Part shown: positions 51,118 through 60,482 of the stretch, piece after piece
Layout: each line of letters opens with the position of its first letter
Position numbering within the stretch: position 1 is the first letter of the stretch
Assembly (NCBI RefSeq): GCF_009848495.1
Contig: NZ_WWEP01000003.1
Span: 55,356-119,355 of the forward strand
Direction: 5' to 3'
Length of the DNA: 64,000 nt
Source: Flavobacterium sp. MK4S-17
GTDB lineage: Bacteria; Bacteroidota; Bacteroidia; Flavobacteriales; Flavobacteriaceae
The notes under the pieces: model-generated
What the model saw: only the letters and a program-made list of their open reading frames with translations
Told to the model about the DNA's origin: nothing
Database searches by the model: none
Position numbers and translations under genes: made by a program

Positions 51118-53118
51118 TTACTTATAACTACGTTGTACCAGTTTCACATTTTCAAACACTAGTTCTTCTTTATGAAGTACTGCTTCGCTTGGCTTGCCTT
51201 TATATTCCCAGGCAGCTACATAAGCAAAGTTTTCATCATCACGCTGTGCTTCACCATCTTCTGTCTGGTATTCTTCCCTAAAATGGCCGCCGCATGATTC
51301 ATTACGATGCAATGCATCCTTGGCAAACAATTCTCCAAGTTCAAGGAAATCTGCAACACGCATTGCTTTTTCCAGCTCCTGGTTAAAGCTGTACATATCG
51401 CCCGGAACTTTTACATCACGGTAAAATTCTTCCCTTAATTCGGCAATTTCATGTATGGCTTCAGTAAGGCCCTGTGCATTACGAGCCATACCTACTTTAT
51501 CCCACATTATTTTACCAAGTTTTTTATGGAAATGGTCAACAGTATATTTACCATTATTATTTATAAACCTTTCAAGCTGAGTCCTTACATTATTTTCAGC
51601 CTCTTCAAACTCAGGCAAGTCGGTTGATATTTTTCCTGTACGGATATCTTTTGCAAGATAATCACCAATGGTGTAAGGCAGTACGAAATATCCATCGGCA
51701 AGCCCCTGCATCAGTGCTGAAGCTCCAAGCCTGTTGGCCCCGTGGTCAGAGAAGTTTGCTTCTCCAATAGCGTAGCATCCTTCAATAGTAGTCATAAGGT
51801 TATAATCAACCCATATCCCACCCATTGTATAGTGTACCGCCGGGTATATCATCATAGGGGTTTCATACGGGTTCTCGTCAACAATCTTTTCATACATCTG
51901 GAAAAGGTTGCCATATTTATTTTCAATAACTTCCTTACCCAGTTTTTTTACAAGGTCCATATCCTCAGCATTAAGGTCCTTTATCCTTGCCTGTTCTTTA
52001 CCATAACGTATAATGGCAGAAGCAAAGTCAAGATAAACGGCCTCGCCTGTTTTATTCACGCCAAAACCGGCATCACACCTTTCTTTTGCGGCACGCGATG
52101 CAACGTCGCGCGGTACAAGGTTACCAAAAGAAGGATACCTTCTTTCAAGGTAATAATCCCTGTCTTCTTCGGCTAATTGTGTCGGCTTAAGCTTTCCTTC
52201 ACGAATAGCCTGCGCATCTTCTAATTTTTTAGGTACCCATATACGCCCGTCATTCCTTAACGATTCAGACATAAGTGTTAACTTACTTTGATGGTCGCCG
52301 GAAACGGGGATACATGTTGGGTGTATCTGTGTATAGCAGGGGTTAGCGAAATAAGCCCCTTTTTTGTGTATTTTCCATGCTGCGGTAGCGTTGCTGCCCA
52401 TAGCGTTTGTAGAAAGGAAAAACACATTACCATAACCGCCGGAAGCAATTACAACAGCGTGAGCAGAATGCCTTTCCAATTCACCTGTTATTAGGTTTCG
52501 TGCTATAATTCCGCGAGCTTTGCCGTTTACTACAACTAAATCCAGCATCTCGTGGCGGTTATACATTTGTATTTTACCACGTCCTATCTGGCGGTTCATT
52601 GCTGAATAGGCGCCCAGTAGTAACTGCTGGCCTGTTTGCCCTTTTGCATAAAAAGTACGCGATACCAGCGTTCCACCAAATGAGCGGTTGTCAAGCAAGC
52701 CGCCATATTCCCTTGCTAATGGCACGCCCTGTGCCACACATTGGTCAATAATATTAGCAGAAACTTCGGCAAGGCGGTGAACGTTAGCCTCACGTGCACG
52801 GTAGTCGCCACCTTTTACAGTATCATAAAATAGCCTAAAGGTAGAGTCCCCGTCTCCCTGGTAGTTTTTTGCAGCATTAATACCACCCTGTGCCGCAATA
52901 GAGTGGGCGCGGCGGGGGGAATCCTGAAAGCAGAATGCCTTTACATTATAGCCCAGTTCGGCAAGTGTTGCCGCAGCAGAGCCACCTGCAAGCCCGGTGC
53001 CTACTATAATAACATCTATATTACGTTTATTGGCAGGGTTTACAAGGTTGATGTGGTCTTTATAATCAGTCCATTTAGATGAAATGGGGCCGTTTGGTAT
53101 TTTAGAATCTAATGCCAT
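51118..53118 (-). CDS. sdhA: Succinate dehydrogenase/fumarate reductase flavoprotein subunit
   Basis: FAD-carrying catalytic subunit of complex II. The 666-residue protein has the FAD-binding [20 protein letters not shown] and the flavinylation/active-site region [31 protein letters not shown] and [19 protein letters not shown] form the rest of the active site. Length is typical of the Bacteroidota enzyme. It follows sdhC by four bases. The gap to sdhB is enlarged by the inserted four-helix-bundle gene. Confidence 0.97.
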   Translation of the reverse strand: MALDSKIPNGPISSKWTDYKDHINLVNPANKRNIDVIIVGTGLAGGSAAATLAELGYNVKAFCFQDSPRRAHSIAAQGGINAAKNYQGDGDSTFRLFYDTVKGGDYRAREANVHRLAEVSANIIDQCVAQGVPLAREYGGLLDNRSFGGTLVSRTFYAKGQTGQQLLLGAYSAMNRQIGRGKIQMYNRHEMLDLVVVNGKARGIIARNLITGELERHSAHAVVIASGGYGNVFFLSTNAMGSNATAAWKIHKKGAYFANPCYTQIHPTCIPVSGDHQSKLTLMSESLRNDGRIWVPKKLEDAQAIREGKLKPTQLAEEDRDYYLERRYPSFGNLVPRDVASRAAKERCDAGFGVNKTGEAVYLDFASAIIRYGKEQARIKDLNAEDMDLVKKLGKEVIENKYGNLFQMYEKIVDENPYETPMMIYPAVHYTMGGIWVDYNLMTTIEGCYAIGEANFSDHGANRLGASALMQGLADGYFVLPYTIGDYLAKDIRTGKISTDLPEFEEAENNVRTQLERFINNNGKYTVDHFHKKLGKIMWDKVGMARNAQGLTEAIHEIAELREEFYRDVKVPGDMYSFNQELEKAMRVADFLELGELFAKDALHRNESCGGHFREEYQTEDGEAQRDDENFAYVAAWEYKGKPSEAVLHKEELVFENVKLVQRSYK

Positions 53119-53122
53119 GATA

Positions 53123-53965
53123 TTAAGCTTTTAGAAAGAAGTAAATGTAAACCGGAATAACGGCAAATAGCAATGGTACAATAATAGCAAATGCCTTTCC
53201 GAAGTTTTTAATGAACATGTTATATTTAGGGTTGTTTATACCCATAGACTGGAATGCGCTGCCAAAACCATGGTAAAGGTGAAAGGCAAGGACTATCATA
53301 GATATAACATATAATATTGTGTATAGCAGCCCGTATTTTGGCTGTTTAAAAAAGTCTACTGTAATTTTGTAAAGGTCAAGGTAACCTTCTTTTACTTTTA
53401 CATCGGCAGCGGCATCATAAAAATACTTCCTGTCTTTTATAATAAAACCACCCTGCTCAACCTGTGCCTTAGGTATATAGCCTCCGTCTGTAGTAAGGTA
53501 AAACTCCTGTGGCATGCCGCCCACATTTATTGTCTTGGTTTGTAAATCCATACCTTCGTCAAAGTGCATCTTTGCCCAAAAGTTTGCCATGTGGCTAACA
53601 ATGAATATTAAAATAAGCGTACCCAGCACAGCCATATTCCTTGAAGCCCAGATGGTGTTTTTTTCCGGCTTGTTGTTGGCATACTTTACCGGCCTTGCCT
53701 TTTGGTTTTGTACTGCCAGTATTATACCGTCAACCGCGTGGAAAAGAATAGAAAAATAGGTTAGGTAAGAAAGTATTTTAACAGCCGGGTTGGTAGTCAT
53801 AAAAAGTGCGTATTTATTAAAACGCAATGCTGCCTCACCATCGGCGGCAAGTAACTGTAAGTTACCGATTAAGTGCCCCACTAAAAAAAGGCACAAAAAT
53901 AAACCTGTTAAAGCCATCCAGTATTTTTTTCCTAAAGAAGACTTTAATAATGCAGATTTTGCCAT
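53123..53965 (-). CDS. sdhC: Succinate dehydrogenase cytochrome b subunit
   Basis: Single membrane anchor that binds two haems b and quinone. The 280-residue protein has five hydrophobic segments with histidines in [31 protein letters not shown] and [13 protein letters not shown], the dihaem arrangement of the Bacillus/Wolinella type with fused C and D subunits. A polar insert lies between spans 3 and 4. It is first in the sdhCAB operon, downstream of the promoter at 54005-54035. Confidence 0.94.
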   Translation of the reverse strand: MAKSALLKSSLGKKYWMALTGLFLCLFLVGHLIGNLQLLAADGEAALRFNKYALFMTTNPAVKILSYLTYFSILFHAVDGIILAVQNQKARPVKYANNKPEKNTIWASRNMAVLGTLILIFIVSHMANFWAKMHFDEGMDLQTKTINVGGMPQEFYLTTDGGYIPKAQVEQGGFIIKDRKYFYDAAADVKVKEGYLDLYKITVDFFKQPKYGLLYTILYVISMIVLAFHLYHGFGSAFQSMGINNPKYNMFIKNFGKAFAIIVPLLFAVIPVYIYFFLKA

Positions 53966-54004
53966 AGTATTGGATTATAATAATAAGTTTTTTTAAAAAT
54001 CAAA

Positions 54005-54035
54005 CAAAAATAAAGCTAAAACATAATAACTACAA
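54005..54035 (-). promoter_or_regulatory. Promoter of the sdh operon
   Basis: On the minus strand TTG (54033-54035), 20 bases, then TATTTTTG (54005-54012) fit the Bacteroidota consensus. It lies 40-70 bases upstream of sdhC. Confidence 0.65.
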
Positions 54036-54155
54036 CCTTTTCGGCGTAATTTATAATCAGTATAAAGTGCAGGATTTTTAAAAGATATTGCCAAAAAAAT
54101 TACATATAGTATTTTTTTAACCTAAAAAATTTTTAAAAAGAATAATTAAATAAAA

Positions 54156-54176
54156 AAAGCCGCTAAAGGCGGCTTT
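54156..54176 (-). terminator. Terminator of the ChaN-like gene
   Basis: AAAGCCGC and GCGGCTTT pair over 8 bases around a 5-base loop; on the minus strand a T tract follows. It lies just after the ChaN-like stop. Confidence 0.85.
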
Positions 54177-54181
54177 GCTGT

Positions 54182-55033
54182 TTAGTATGTTTTAGTCATG
54201 TCCTCATCTACCACCAATATAAAGTCAGCTTTTTGCAAATGCTCCTTTTCCAGTTTTGAAACATCCTTTTGAGAAACTGCAGCTATGGTTATTACCTTTA
54301 CTCCCGGGCGGTATTTGTTTAAATACCAGTTAATACCCTCAAAATTATCGCTGTGGTAAGTGCCGTTGTAATGTATAAAAACTGCATCTGCCTGCATGTT
54401 GCGGCTTATAAAATAGGCCATGGTTGCATCTTTTACCGCCTGCGCTTTGGGCAGGTTGTCTCCGCCATGCCCGCCTGCCATTTCCAGCATGGCAACATAG
54501 CCGGGCAATGAAGCATCATAAGGTATTGGTAATGGAGCTATCCACTCTTTCTCTTCCGCAGTGAGTTTTTCCAGGGCTTCTAACCCCTGTTTGTAAACCA
54601 TACTTGCATACCTGCGGGGTATATTGGTTGCTATAAAAGGAAGTTTGTTTTCCTTTGCAAAATCAACAAGGGGTTTGTAATCGGTTTTATGGTTATTCCA
54701 AAGGCGTGCAAGCGTATCAAAAGCTTTTTGGTTTATTTCCCCTTTTAGATACTTGTTAAGCTGAGGCTGGTTGTCACGTTCAATCATTTCCGCACCCAGT
54801 ATAAGTGGCTTTTTTTCGGCAAGGTCTTTTGTCAGTTCAAGCTGTAGCCAGTGTATAAACGAATTGTCATGGTGCTCGCCAAAAAGCACTACTTCTGCAC
54901 CGGCTGACGCCTTCAGCAGGTTTTTATAAGAGGTTTTTTTCCCGTTTTTATTAAATAACTGATACGGTTGTTTGTCCTGTGCGGCAGCCATGGTAAAAAA
55001 AAGCAATGCCGCTATAAAGGAGTAAATTTTCAT
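54182..55033 (-). CDS. ChaN-family haem-binding-like secreted protein
   Basis: The 283-residue protein has a signal peptide ending near MAAAQD and the ChaN core: VVLFGEHHDNSFIHWLQLEL, LILGAEMIERDNQPQLN, then a helical region with ARLWNNHKTDYKPLVDFAK and a terminal TYHSDNFEGINWYLNKYRPG. ChaN-type proteins bind haem and are often part of iron uptake, but no iron transporter is near. It is flanked by the sdh operon and a divergent HMG-CoA synthase gene. Confidence 0.85.
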   Translation of the reverse strand: MKIYSFIAALLFFTMAAAQDKQPYQLFNKNGKKTSYKNLLKASAGAEVVLFGEHHDNSFIHWLQLELTKDLAEKKPLILGAEMIERDNQPQLNKYLKGEINQKAFDTLARLWNNHKTDYKPLVDFAKENKLPFIATNIPRRYASMVYKQGLEALEKLTAEEKEWIAPLPIPYDASLPGYVAMLEMAGGHGGDNLPKAQAVKDATMAYFISRNMQADAVFIHYNGTYHSDNFEGINWYLNKYRPGVKVITIAAVSQKDVSKLEKEHLQKADFILVVDEDMTKTY

Positions 55034-55206
55034 TATGGTATAAAGTAAAATTAACCGCTAAGGTAACTATTACACGGCATACCATTATTGCATATTTGCA
55101 AAAATTGAAGCTTAATTTTTTACAGATTGGCAAAAATGCATCCGCTTTGCATTTTATGCGCCTAACTGCACCAACTGCATATTATTTTTACGCTAAAATT
55201 TTTAAA

Positions 55207-56565
55207 ATGAATACAGGAATAGACGCTATAGCTTTTGATGTTGCTAAATTACACCTGCCAATTAAAACTCTTGCGAAAGCCCGTAATATAGATACTGAAA
55301 AGCTGGAGAAAGGCTTAGGGCTTTTGAACATTACCGTACCTGATGTTAACCAGGATGCAGTGGTTTTTGCAGCAAATGCGTTGACAAAACTTATAAATGG
55401 TAATATAAAACCAGCCGATATTTCACGCATTTATGTGGGTACCGAAAGCGGTGTGGATAATGCAAAACCCATAGGTTCTTACCTTGTTGGTTTAATGGAA
55501 CAGTTATATGGGGAGGGTTCCTTTAGCCATTGCGATGCAGTTGATTTTACATTTGCCTGCATAGGTGCTGTAGATGCGCTGCAAAACTGCCTGGATTATA
55601 TAAGGCTTAACCCGGATAAAAAAGCTATTGTAATCAGTACAGATATAGCCAGATATGATTTGGGCTCTACAGGAGAATATACACAGGGGGCGGGTGCTTT
55701 GGCAATGCTGGTTTCTGCCAATCCTAAAATTATAGCGTTGGATACCAACTGGGCAGTGAGTACAAAAGGTGTTTTCGATTTTTTTAAACCGTACCGCACT
55801 ATAAGCAAACGGCAAATTACCGGCAATGAAAACAACGAACCCTGGTTGGGGCAGTTGGAAAGTGAAATAGAACTGCATAAAGACCAGCCTGTTTTTGACG
55901 GGCAATACAGCAACCAGTGTTATATGGAGCGCACTAAACAGGCTTATTTCAGGTTTAAGGAAATGGTAAGGGAGCAAGGCTCATTATATAACAGATGGGA
56001 GGCGTTGGTTATGCACCTGCCTTACGCCTATCAGGGGCGGAGAATGTTTTCCGAAATATTTGCTCTTGACGCCAATCCGCCATTGTTAAATGAAAATGAA
56101 CCGGCAGAAGACTATCAGTTAAAGGTTAAGGAAGTAAGTAAAAGTGAGGCATATAAAGATTTTGTAAAAGCAAAGTTGGAGTCTGCAGAGAGGGCTTCGT
56201 CATTAGTGGGAAATGTTTATACAGGTTCTGTTTTTATGGGATTGCTTTGTACATTGGTGCAGCTTGCTGGAAACAGAAAAACGCTTACAGGTAAAAAAAT
56301 AGGATTTCTTGCCTATGGCAGCGGCTCTAAAAGTAAAGTGTTTGAAGGCACATTACAGCAGGGTTGGGCAGATGCCGTAAAAAGCGCACCGCTTTTTGAA
56401 ACGTTGCAGCAAAGCCACGAAATAGATTTTGACACTTACCTTAAGCTCCATAAAAGAGAAAAACACTCACCTGTATTAAAGCCCAAAGAAGAATGGGTGC
56501 TGGAAAGGATAGAAAAAGAAAAACCTAATTTAACAGGGGCACGATATTATAAATGGGTGGAGTAA
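55207..56565 (+). CDS. mvaS: Hydroxymethylglutaryl-CoA synthase family protein
   Basis: Condenses acetyl-CoA with acetoacetyl-CoA in the mevalonate route to isoprenoids. The start at 55207 (MNTGIDAIAFDVAKLHLP) gives 452 residues; the frame back to 55096 contains an implausible leader. The catalytic Cys lies in FTFACIGAVDALQNCLDYI and the family regions IYVGTESGVDNAKPI and ALVMHLPYAYQGRRMF are present. Flavobacteriia use the mevalonate pathway, which supports the assignment. No other pathway gene is nearby. Confidence 0.9.
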   Translation: MNTGIDAIAFDVAKLHLPIKTLAKARNIDTEKLEKGLGLLNITVPDVNQDAVVFAANALTKLINGNIKPADISRIYVGTESGVDNAKPIGSYLVGLMEQLYGEGSFSHCDAVDFTFACIGAVDALQNCLDYIRLNPDKKAIVISTDIARYDLGSTGEYTQGAGALAMLVSANPKIIALDTNWAVSTKGVFDFFKPYRTISKRQITGNENNEPWLGQLESEIELHKDQPVFDGQYSNQCYMERTKQAYFRFKEMVREQGSLYNRWEALVMHLPYAYQGRRMFSEIFALDANPPLLNENEPAEDYQLKVKEVSKSEAYKDFVKAKLESAERASSLVGNVYTGSVFMGLLCTLVQLAGNRKTLTGKKIGFLAYGSGSKSKVFEGTLQQGWADAVKSAPLFETLQQSHEIDFDTYLKLHKREKHSPVLKPKEEWVLERIEKEKPNLTGARYYKWVE

Positions 56566-56621
56566 TAATGGATTTATTAGGATATTCTCATTAAATTTGA
56601 AATCCTAAATAAATTTTTGTT

Positions 56622-57914
56622 ATGAAATACCACCAGATAGACCGGAACCTTTTTATTAAGAACCGTAAAAAGTTTATGGCCGAAATGAAGCCAAAAAGCG
56701 TAGCGGTTTTTAACTCTAACGATATTTATCCGGTTAGTGCCGATAGTACGATGCCCTTTGCGCAGCACCGCGATATTTTTTACCTGAGCGGGGTTGACCA
56801 GGAGGAAAGCATAGTATTGCTTTGTCCTGATGCGCCTTATGAACACCAGCGTGAAATACTCTTTTTAAGGGAAACCAATGAGCATATAGCAGTATGGGAA
56901 GGCGAAAAACTTACCAAAGAGCGCGCTTATGAAGTTTCAGGGATAAAAACCGTACACTGGCTGCAGGATTTTGAAAAGGTGCTTTTTGAAATCATGACCT
57001 ATTGCGATACAATGTATATAAATACCAACGAACATTACCGTTCGGCGGTGGTTACCGAAACGAGAGAAGACCGTTTTATAAAATGGTGGAAAGAGAAATA
57101 TCCTGCACACCAGGTGGCTAAAAGCAACCCTATATTACAACGCCTGCGTTCGGTTAAGGAAAGCGAAGAAATCGACCTGATACAAAAAGCCTGTGATATT
57201 ACCAAAAAAGGTTTCCGCAGGATATTACCGTTTGTTAAACCCGGCGTAATGGAGTATGAAATTGAGGCAGAGTTTATCCACGAATTTGTGCGTAACCGCA
57301 GTAAAGGATTTGCCTACACGCCAATTATAGCTTCGGGTAAAAATGCTAACGTACTGCATTATATAGAGAACAACCAGCAATGCCGCGAAGGCGAACTGAT
57401 ACTTTTTGATGTGGGTGCGGAATATGCTAACTACTCCAGCGATATGAGCCGTACCATTCCTGTTTCGGGGAAGTTTTCCCAAAGGCAGAAAGAGGTATAT
57501 AATGCGGTGCTGAGGGTTAAAAATGAAGCTACAAAAATGCTTGTTCCCGGCACGCTTTGGAAGCAGTACCATGTTGAGGTAGGTAAAATAATGACATCAG
57601 AACTTTTAGGGCTTGGCCTGCTTGACAAAGCCGATGTGCAGAATGAAAACCCCGACTGGCCTGCCTACAAAAAATATTTCATGCACGGCACATCACACCA
57701 CATGGGGCTGGACACGCACGATTACGGATTGCTTCATGAGCCGATGCAGCCTAATATGGTGTTTACTGTTGAGCCGGGCATTTACATTCCTGCCGAAGGT
57801 TTTGGCATAAGGCTGGAAGATGATGTGGTAATACAGCAAAGCGGCGAACCGTTTAACCTTATGCGTAATATACCCATTGAAGCTGACGAAATCGAGGCTT
57901 TAATGAATGAATAA
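56622..57914 (+). CDS. pepP: Aminopeptidase P family metallopeptidase
   Basis: Removes N-terminal residues next to proline. The 430-residue protein has an N-terminal creatinase-like domain (residues 1-170) and a C-terminal pita-bread domain. The dinuclear-metal ligands are in LFDVGAEYANYSSDMSR (two Asp), HGTSHHMGLDTHD (His), FTVEPGIYIP (Glu) and GIRLEDDVVI (Glu). Length is close to E. coli PepP. A strong terminator follows. The preceding HMG-CoA synthase gene ends about 55 bases upstream. Confidence 0.94.
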   Translation: MKYHQIDRNLFIKNRKKFMAEMKPKSVAVFNSNDIYPVSADSTMPFAQHRDIFYLSGVDQEESIVLLCPDAPYEHQREILFLRETNEHIAVWEGEKLTKERAYEVSGIKTVHWLQDFEKVLFEIMTYCDTMYINTNEHYRSAVVTETREDRFIKWWKEKYPAHQVAKSNPILQRLRSVKESEEIDLIQKACDITKKGFRRILPFVKPGVMEYEIEAEFIHEFVRNRSKGFAYTPIIASGKNANVLHYIENNQQCREGELILFDVGAEYANYSSDMSRTIPVSGKFSQRQKEVYNAVLRVKNEATKMLVPGTLWKQYHVEVGKIMTSELLGLGLLDKADVQNENPDWPAYKKYFMHGTSHHMGLDTHDYGLLHEPMQPNMVFTVEPGIYIPAEGFGIRLEDDVVIQQSGEPFNLMRNIPIEADEIEALMNE

Positions 57915-57938
57915 GACTGAATTTTAGGTATAAATTAT

Positions 57939-57965
57939 AAGCCCACTTTTAAGTGGGCTTTTTAT
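57939..57965 (+). terminator. Terminator of the aminopeptidase gene
   Basis: AAGCCCACTT and AAGTGGGCTT pair over 10 bases around TT, followed by TTTATTATT. It ends the rightward pepP-type transcript. Confidence 0.9.
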
Positions 57966-57989
57966 TATTCTTAATTTTTTTACAAAAAG

Positions 57990-58020
57990 TTGTGCTTCAT
58001 TTGTTGTCGTGATAACTTTA
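57990..58020 (+). promoter_or_regulatory. Probable promoter of the DUF305 gene
   Basis: TTG (57990-57992), 20 bases, TAACTTTA (58013-58020), one mismatch to TAnnTTTG. It lies about 25 bases before the ATG. Confidence 0.55.
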
Positions 58021-58045
58021 TAAGTAAACTCTAAACTTAATTGTT

Positions 58046-58498
58046 ATGAAAGCTTACCTAAAATTTTTCCTCATGATGGCAGTTTCATTTGTATTGATGT
58101 ATGCCGTTATGTATCTCAACGTTTTTAAAAGTGAGCATATTTACCTTAGCACCACCCGCACCTATATGACCTTTTTAATGGTGTGCCCTATGGCAATAAG
58201 CATGATGCTGTTTATGTGGAAAATGTATCCTAATAAAAAACTCAATCTTGGTATAATGGGTACAATGGCAGGATTGTTCATCCTTTGCCTTATTGGTTTG
58301 CGCCAGCAGGTGCCTATTGAAGACGAACAATGGATGAAAGCCATGATACCGCACCATTCCTCGGCAGTGCTCACAAGTTCGCGTGCTAATATAAGCGACC
58401 CTGAGGCGCGCCGCCTTGCCGACCAGATTATTCAGTCGCAGATGGAAGAAATAGCGGAAATGGAAGCGATGCTGAAACGGATGGAGGATGAGAAATAA
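58046..58498 (+). CDS. DUF305-domain membrane protein
   Basis: The 150-residue protein has three hydrophobic segments in its first 95 residues and then a soluble domain with AMIPHHSSAVLTSSRANI and ARRLADQIIQSQMEEIAEME, the DUF305 hallmark. DUF305 proteins are ferritin-like helical proteins often near metal-resistance genes; a role in copper or other metal handling is a guess. The conserved HH and His/Met-rich helices could bind a metal. No metal-resistance gene is adjacent. Confidence 0.85.
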   Translation: MKAYLKFFLMMAVSFVLMYAVMYLNVFKSEHIYLSTTRTYMTFLMVCPMAISMMLFMWKMYPNKKLNLGIMGTMAGLFILCLIGLRQQVPIEDEQWMKAMIPHHSSAVLTSSRANISDPEARRLADQIIQSQMEEIAEMEAMLKRMEDEK

Positions 58499-58569
58499 AT
58501 CATGTTTATCTGTATTGCGGCTCTTGCAGATATGGCTTAATTTTGTGAAACACAATTATACTTTGAGGC

Positions 58570-59349
58570 TTGCAGGTAAATTATAAAAACATACAGATAA
58601 GTTATACAGATAAAGGCAAAGGCACTGCCATAGTGTTCCTGCATGGTTTTTTAGAAAACCAGGGTATGTGGCAAAACATAACTCCCGAATTCGAAAAAAA
58701 ATACAGGATAGTTACTATCGACCTGCTGGGACATGGACAAACAGGCTGCCTGGGCTATGTGCATAGTATGGAAGACATGGCCGATGCCGTGCATGCGGTA
58801 TTGCAGGAACTGCATATCCGAAAGGTTGTTTTAGTAGGGCACTCCATGGGCGGGTATGTTTCGCTGGCTTTTGCAGAGCTTTACCCTGATATGGTAAAAG
58901 GGCTCGTATTGCAAAACTCTACTTCAAGGCCAGATAGTGAGGAAAAGAAAACCAACCGCGACCGCGCCATTAAAGCCGTAAAGAACGACTATACGGGTTT
59001 TGTTCGCCTTTCCATAGCCAACCTTTTTAGTGAGGAAAACAGGGAAAAATTTAAGCAAGAGATTGAAAACCTGCGCTCCGAAGCATTAAAAACCCCGGTG
59101 CAGGGTATAATTGCTGCACTGGAGGGCATGAAAATACGCAAGGACAGGGAGGTTATACTGCATTTTGCGCCTTACCCTATACTGTTTGTACTGGGCGAAA
59201 AAGACCAAAGCCTTATTTATGAAGACCAGGCCGACCAGGCGGAAGGTACACAGGTAAAACTGGTAACGTATCCTGACGGGCACATGAGCCATATAGAAAA
59301 TAAAGAAGCTCTTATACAAGAGCTTCGGGAGTTTTTTAAAAAATGTTAG
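58570..59349 (+). CDS. Alpha/beta hydrolase
   Basis: The 259-residue protein, started at TTG (58570), has the alpha/beta hydrolase core: oxyanion-hole motif VFLHGFLENQGMW, nucleophile elbow LVGHSMGGYVSL, a later LVLGEKDQSLI for the acid and a His in DGHMSHIENKEAL. It lacks a signal peptide, so it is cytosolic. The substrate is unknown. It ends 3 bases before the convergent thiL stop. Confidence 0.88.
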   Translation: MQVNYKNIQISYTDKGKGTAIVFLHGFLENQGMWQNITPEFEKKYRIVTIDLLGHGQTGCLGYVHSMEDMADAVHAVLQELHIRKVVLVGHSMGGYVSLAFAELYPDMVKGLVLQNSTSRPDSEEKKTNRDRAIKAVKNDYTGFVRLSIANLFSEENREKFKQEIENLRSEALKTPVQGIIAALEGMKIRKDREVILHFAPYPILFVLGEKDQSLIYEDQADQAEGTQVKLVTYPDGHMSHIENKEALIQELREFFKKC

Positions 59350-59352
59350 TTT

Positions 59353-60402
59353 TTAGTCTTCGTTCAGGGCGTTCCAACCACGTGCTTTTAGCGGTATTTT
59401 GGTATTGGCACGGGTTATTAAATGGATGCCTTCGCTTTCCTGAACCATGTGGCCTATTATGGTAAAATTAGGATTGCCCTTAATTTTATCAAAGTCCTCC
59501 ATTTTTACTGTGAAAAGCAGTTCATAATCTTCGCCCCCGTTTATAGCAACTGTGGTTATATCAATATCAAATTCTTCACAGGTACTCATAAGCTGCGGGT
59601 CAACCGGAATTTTGTCTTCATACAGGTTACAGCCCACATTGCTCTGTTTGCAGATATGTATTATTTCAGAAGATAGCCCATCTGAAATATCAATCATCGA
59701 GGTTGGCTTTACCTCCAGCGATGCAAGCATTTCCCTTACATCTTTGCGTGCTTCGGGTTTAAGCTGGCGTTCTATCAGGTAGGTGTAATTGTCAAGGTCG
59801 GGCTGGTTCTGCGGATTTACCTTAAATACTTCCTTTTCACGCTCCAATACCTGTAGCCCCATGTAGGCTGCACCTACATCGCCGGTAACCACCAAAAGGT
59901 CGGTAGTGCCTGCGCCGTTACGGTACACAATTTCATTTTCCTGTGCTTCGCCCAGCGCGGTAATGCTTAAAATCATTCCTTTTTGCGATGAGGTAGTATC
60001 ACCGCCCACAATATCCACATCATATATTTTGGCAGCCGTGCGGATGCCCTCGTATAATTCCTCCAGTGCCTCCAGCGGAAAACGGTTTGAAACAGCAACC
60101 GATACTGTTATATGGGTAGGCTTGGCATTCATGGCGCAAATGTCGCTTATGTTTACCACCACAGCCTTATAGCCCAAATGTTTTAAAGGCATATAGGCAA
60201 GGTCGAAATGCACACCCTCCACCAGCATATCGGTAGAAACTACTGTTTTTTTATCCTTAAAGTCCAGTACGGCAGCATCGTCGCCTATGCCTTTTAGGGT
60301 TGAAGGCTGTTTTATTTCTATATTTCGGGTAAGGTGCTCTATTAGTTTGAATTCGCCTAAGTTGGAAAGGCTGGTGCGCTGCTGGTTTTTATCTTCTAAC
60401 AT
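59353..60402 (-). CDS. thiL: Thiamine-phosphate kinase
   Basis: Phosphorylates thiamine monophosphate to the active cofactor TPP. The 349-residue protein has IGDDAAVLDFKDKKTVVSTD, VEGVHFDLAYMPLKHLGYKA and VNISDICAMNAKPTHITV. YDVDIVGGDTTSS and SMIDISDGLSSEIIHICKQS form the ATP site. Length is normal for Bacteroidota. No thi operon surrounds it. Four short repeats lie just upstream of its start. Confidence 0.94.
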   Translation of the reverse strand: MLEDKNQQRTSLSNLGEFKLIEHLTRNIEIKQPSTLKGIGDDAAVLDFKDKKTVVSTDMLVEGVHFDLAYMPLKHLGYKAVVVNISDICAMNAKPTHITVSVAVSNRFPLEALEELYEGIRTAAKIYDVDIVGGDTTSSQKGMILSITALGEAQENEIVYRNGAGTTDLLVVTGDVGAAYMGLQVLEREKEVFKVNPQNQPDLDNYTYLIERQLKPEARKDVREMLASLEVKPTSMIDISDGLSSEIIHICKQSNVGCNLYEDKIPVDPQLMSTCEEFDIDITTVAINGGEDYELLFTVKMEDFDKIKGNPNFTIIGHMVQESEGIHLITRANTKIPLKARGWNALNED

Positions 60403-60410
60403 AGTAGTGG

Positions 60411-60481
60411 AAAGTCGTAAAGTTTGTAAAGTCGTAAAGGTACAACTTAGTTAGAAAGCCGTAAAGTTGAAAGTCGGAAAG
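60411..60481. repeat. Four copies of a 12-base repeat (AAAGTCGTAAAG type)
   Basis: Copies begin at 60411, 60428, 60455 and 60470; the first two are the same, and the third and fourth each have one change (AAAGCCGTAAAG, AAAGTCGGAAAG). They sit between thiL and the pentapeptide-like gene and may be the remains of a mobile boundary or a dispersed Bacteroidota repeat. Confidence 0.7.
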
Positions 60482-60482
60482 T

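Noticed and set aside
60411..60481. CRISPR remnant
   Set aside because: Units are 12 bases with irregular 3-15 base gaps, too short for spacers.
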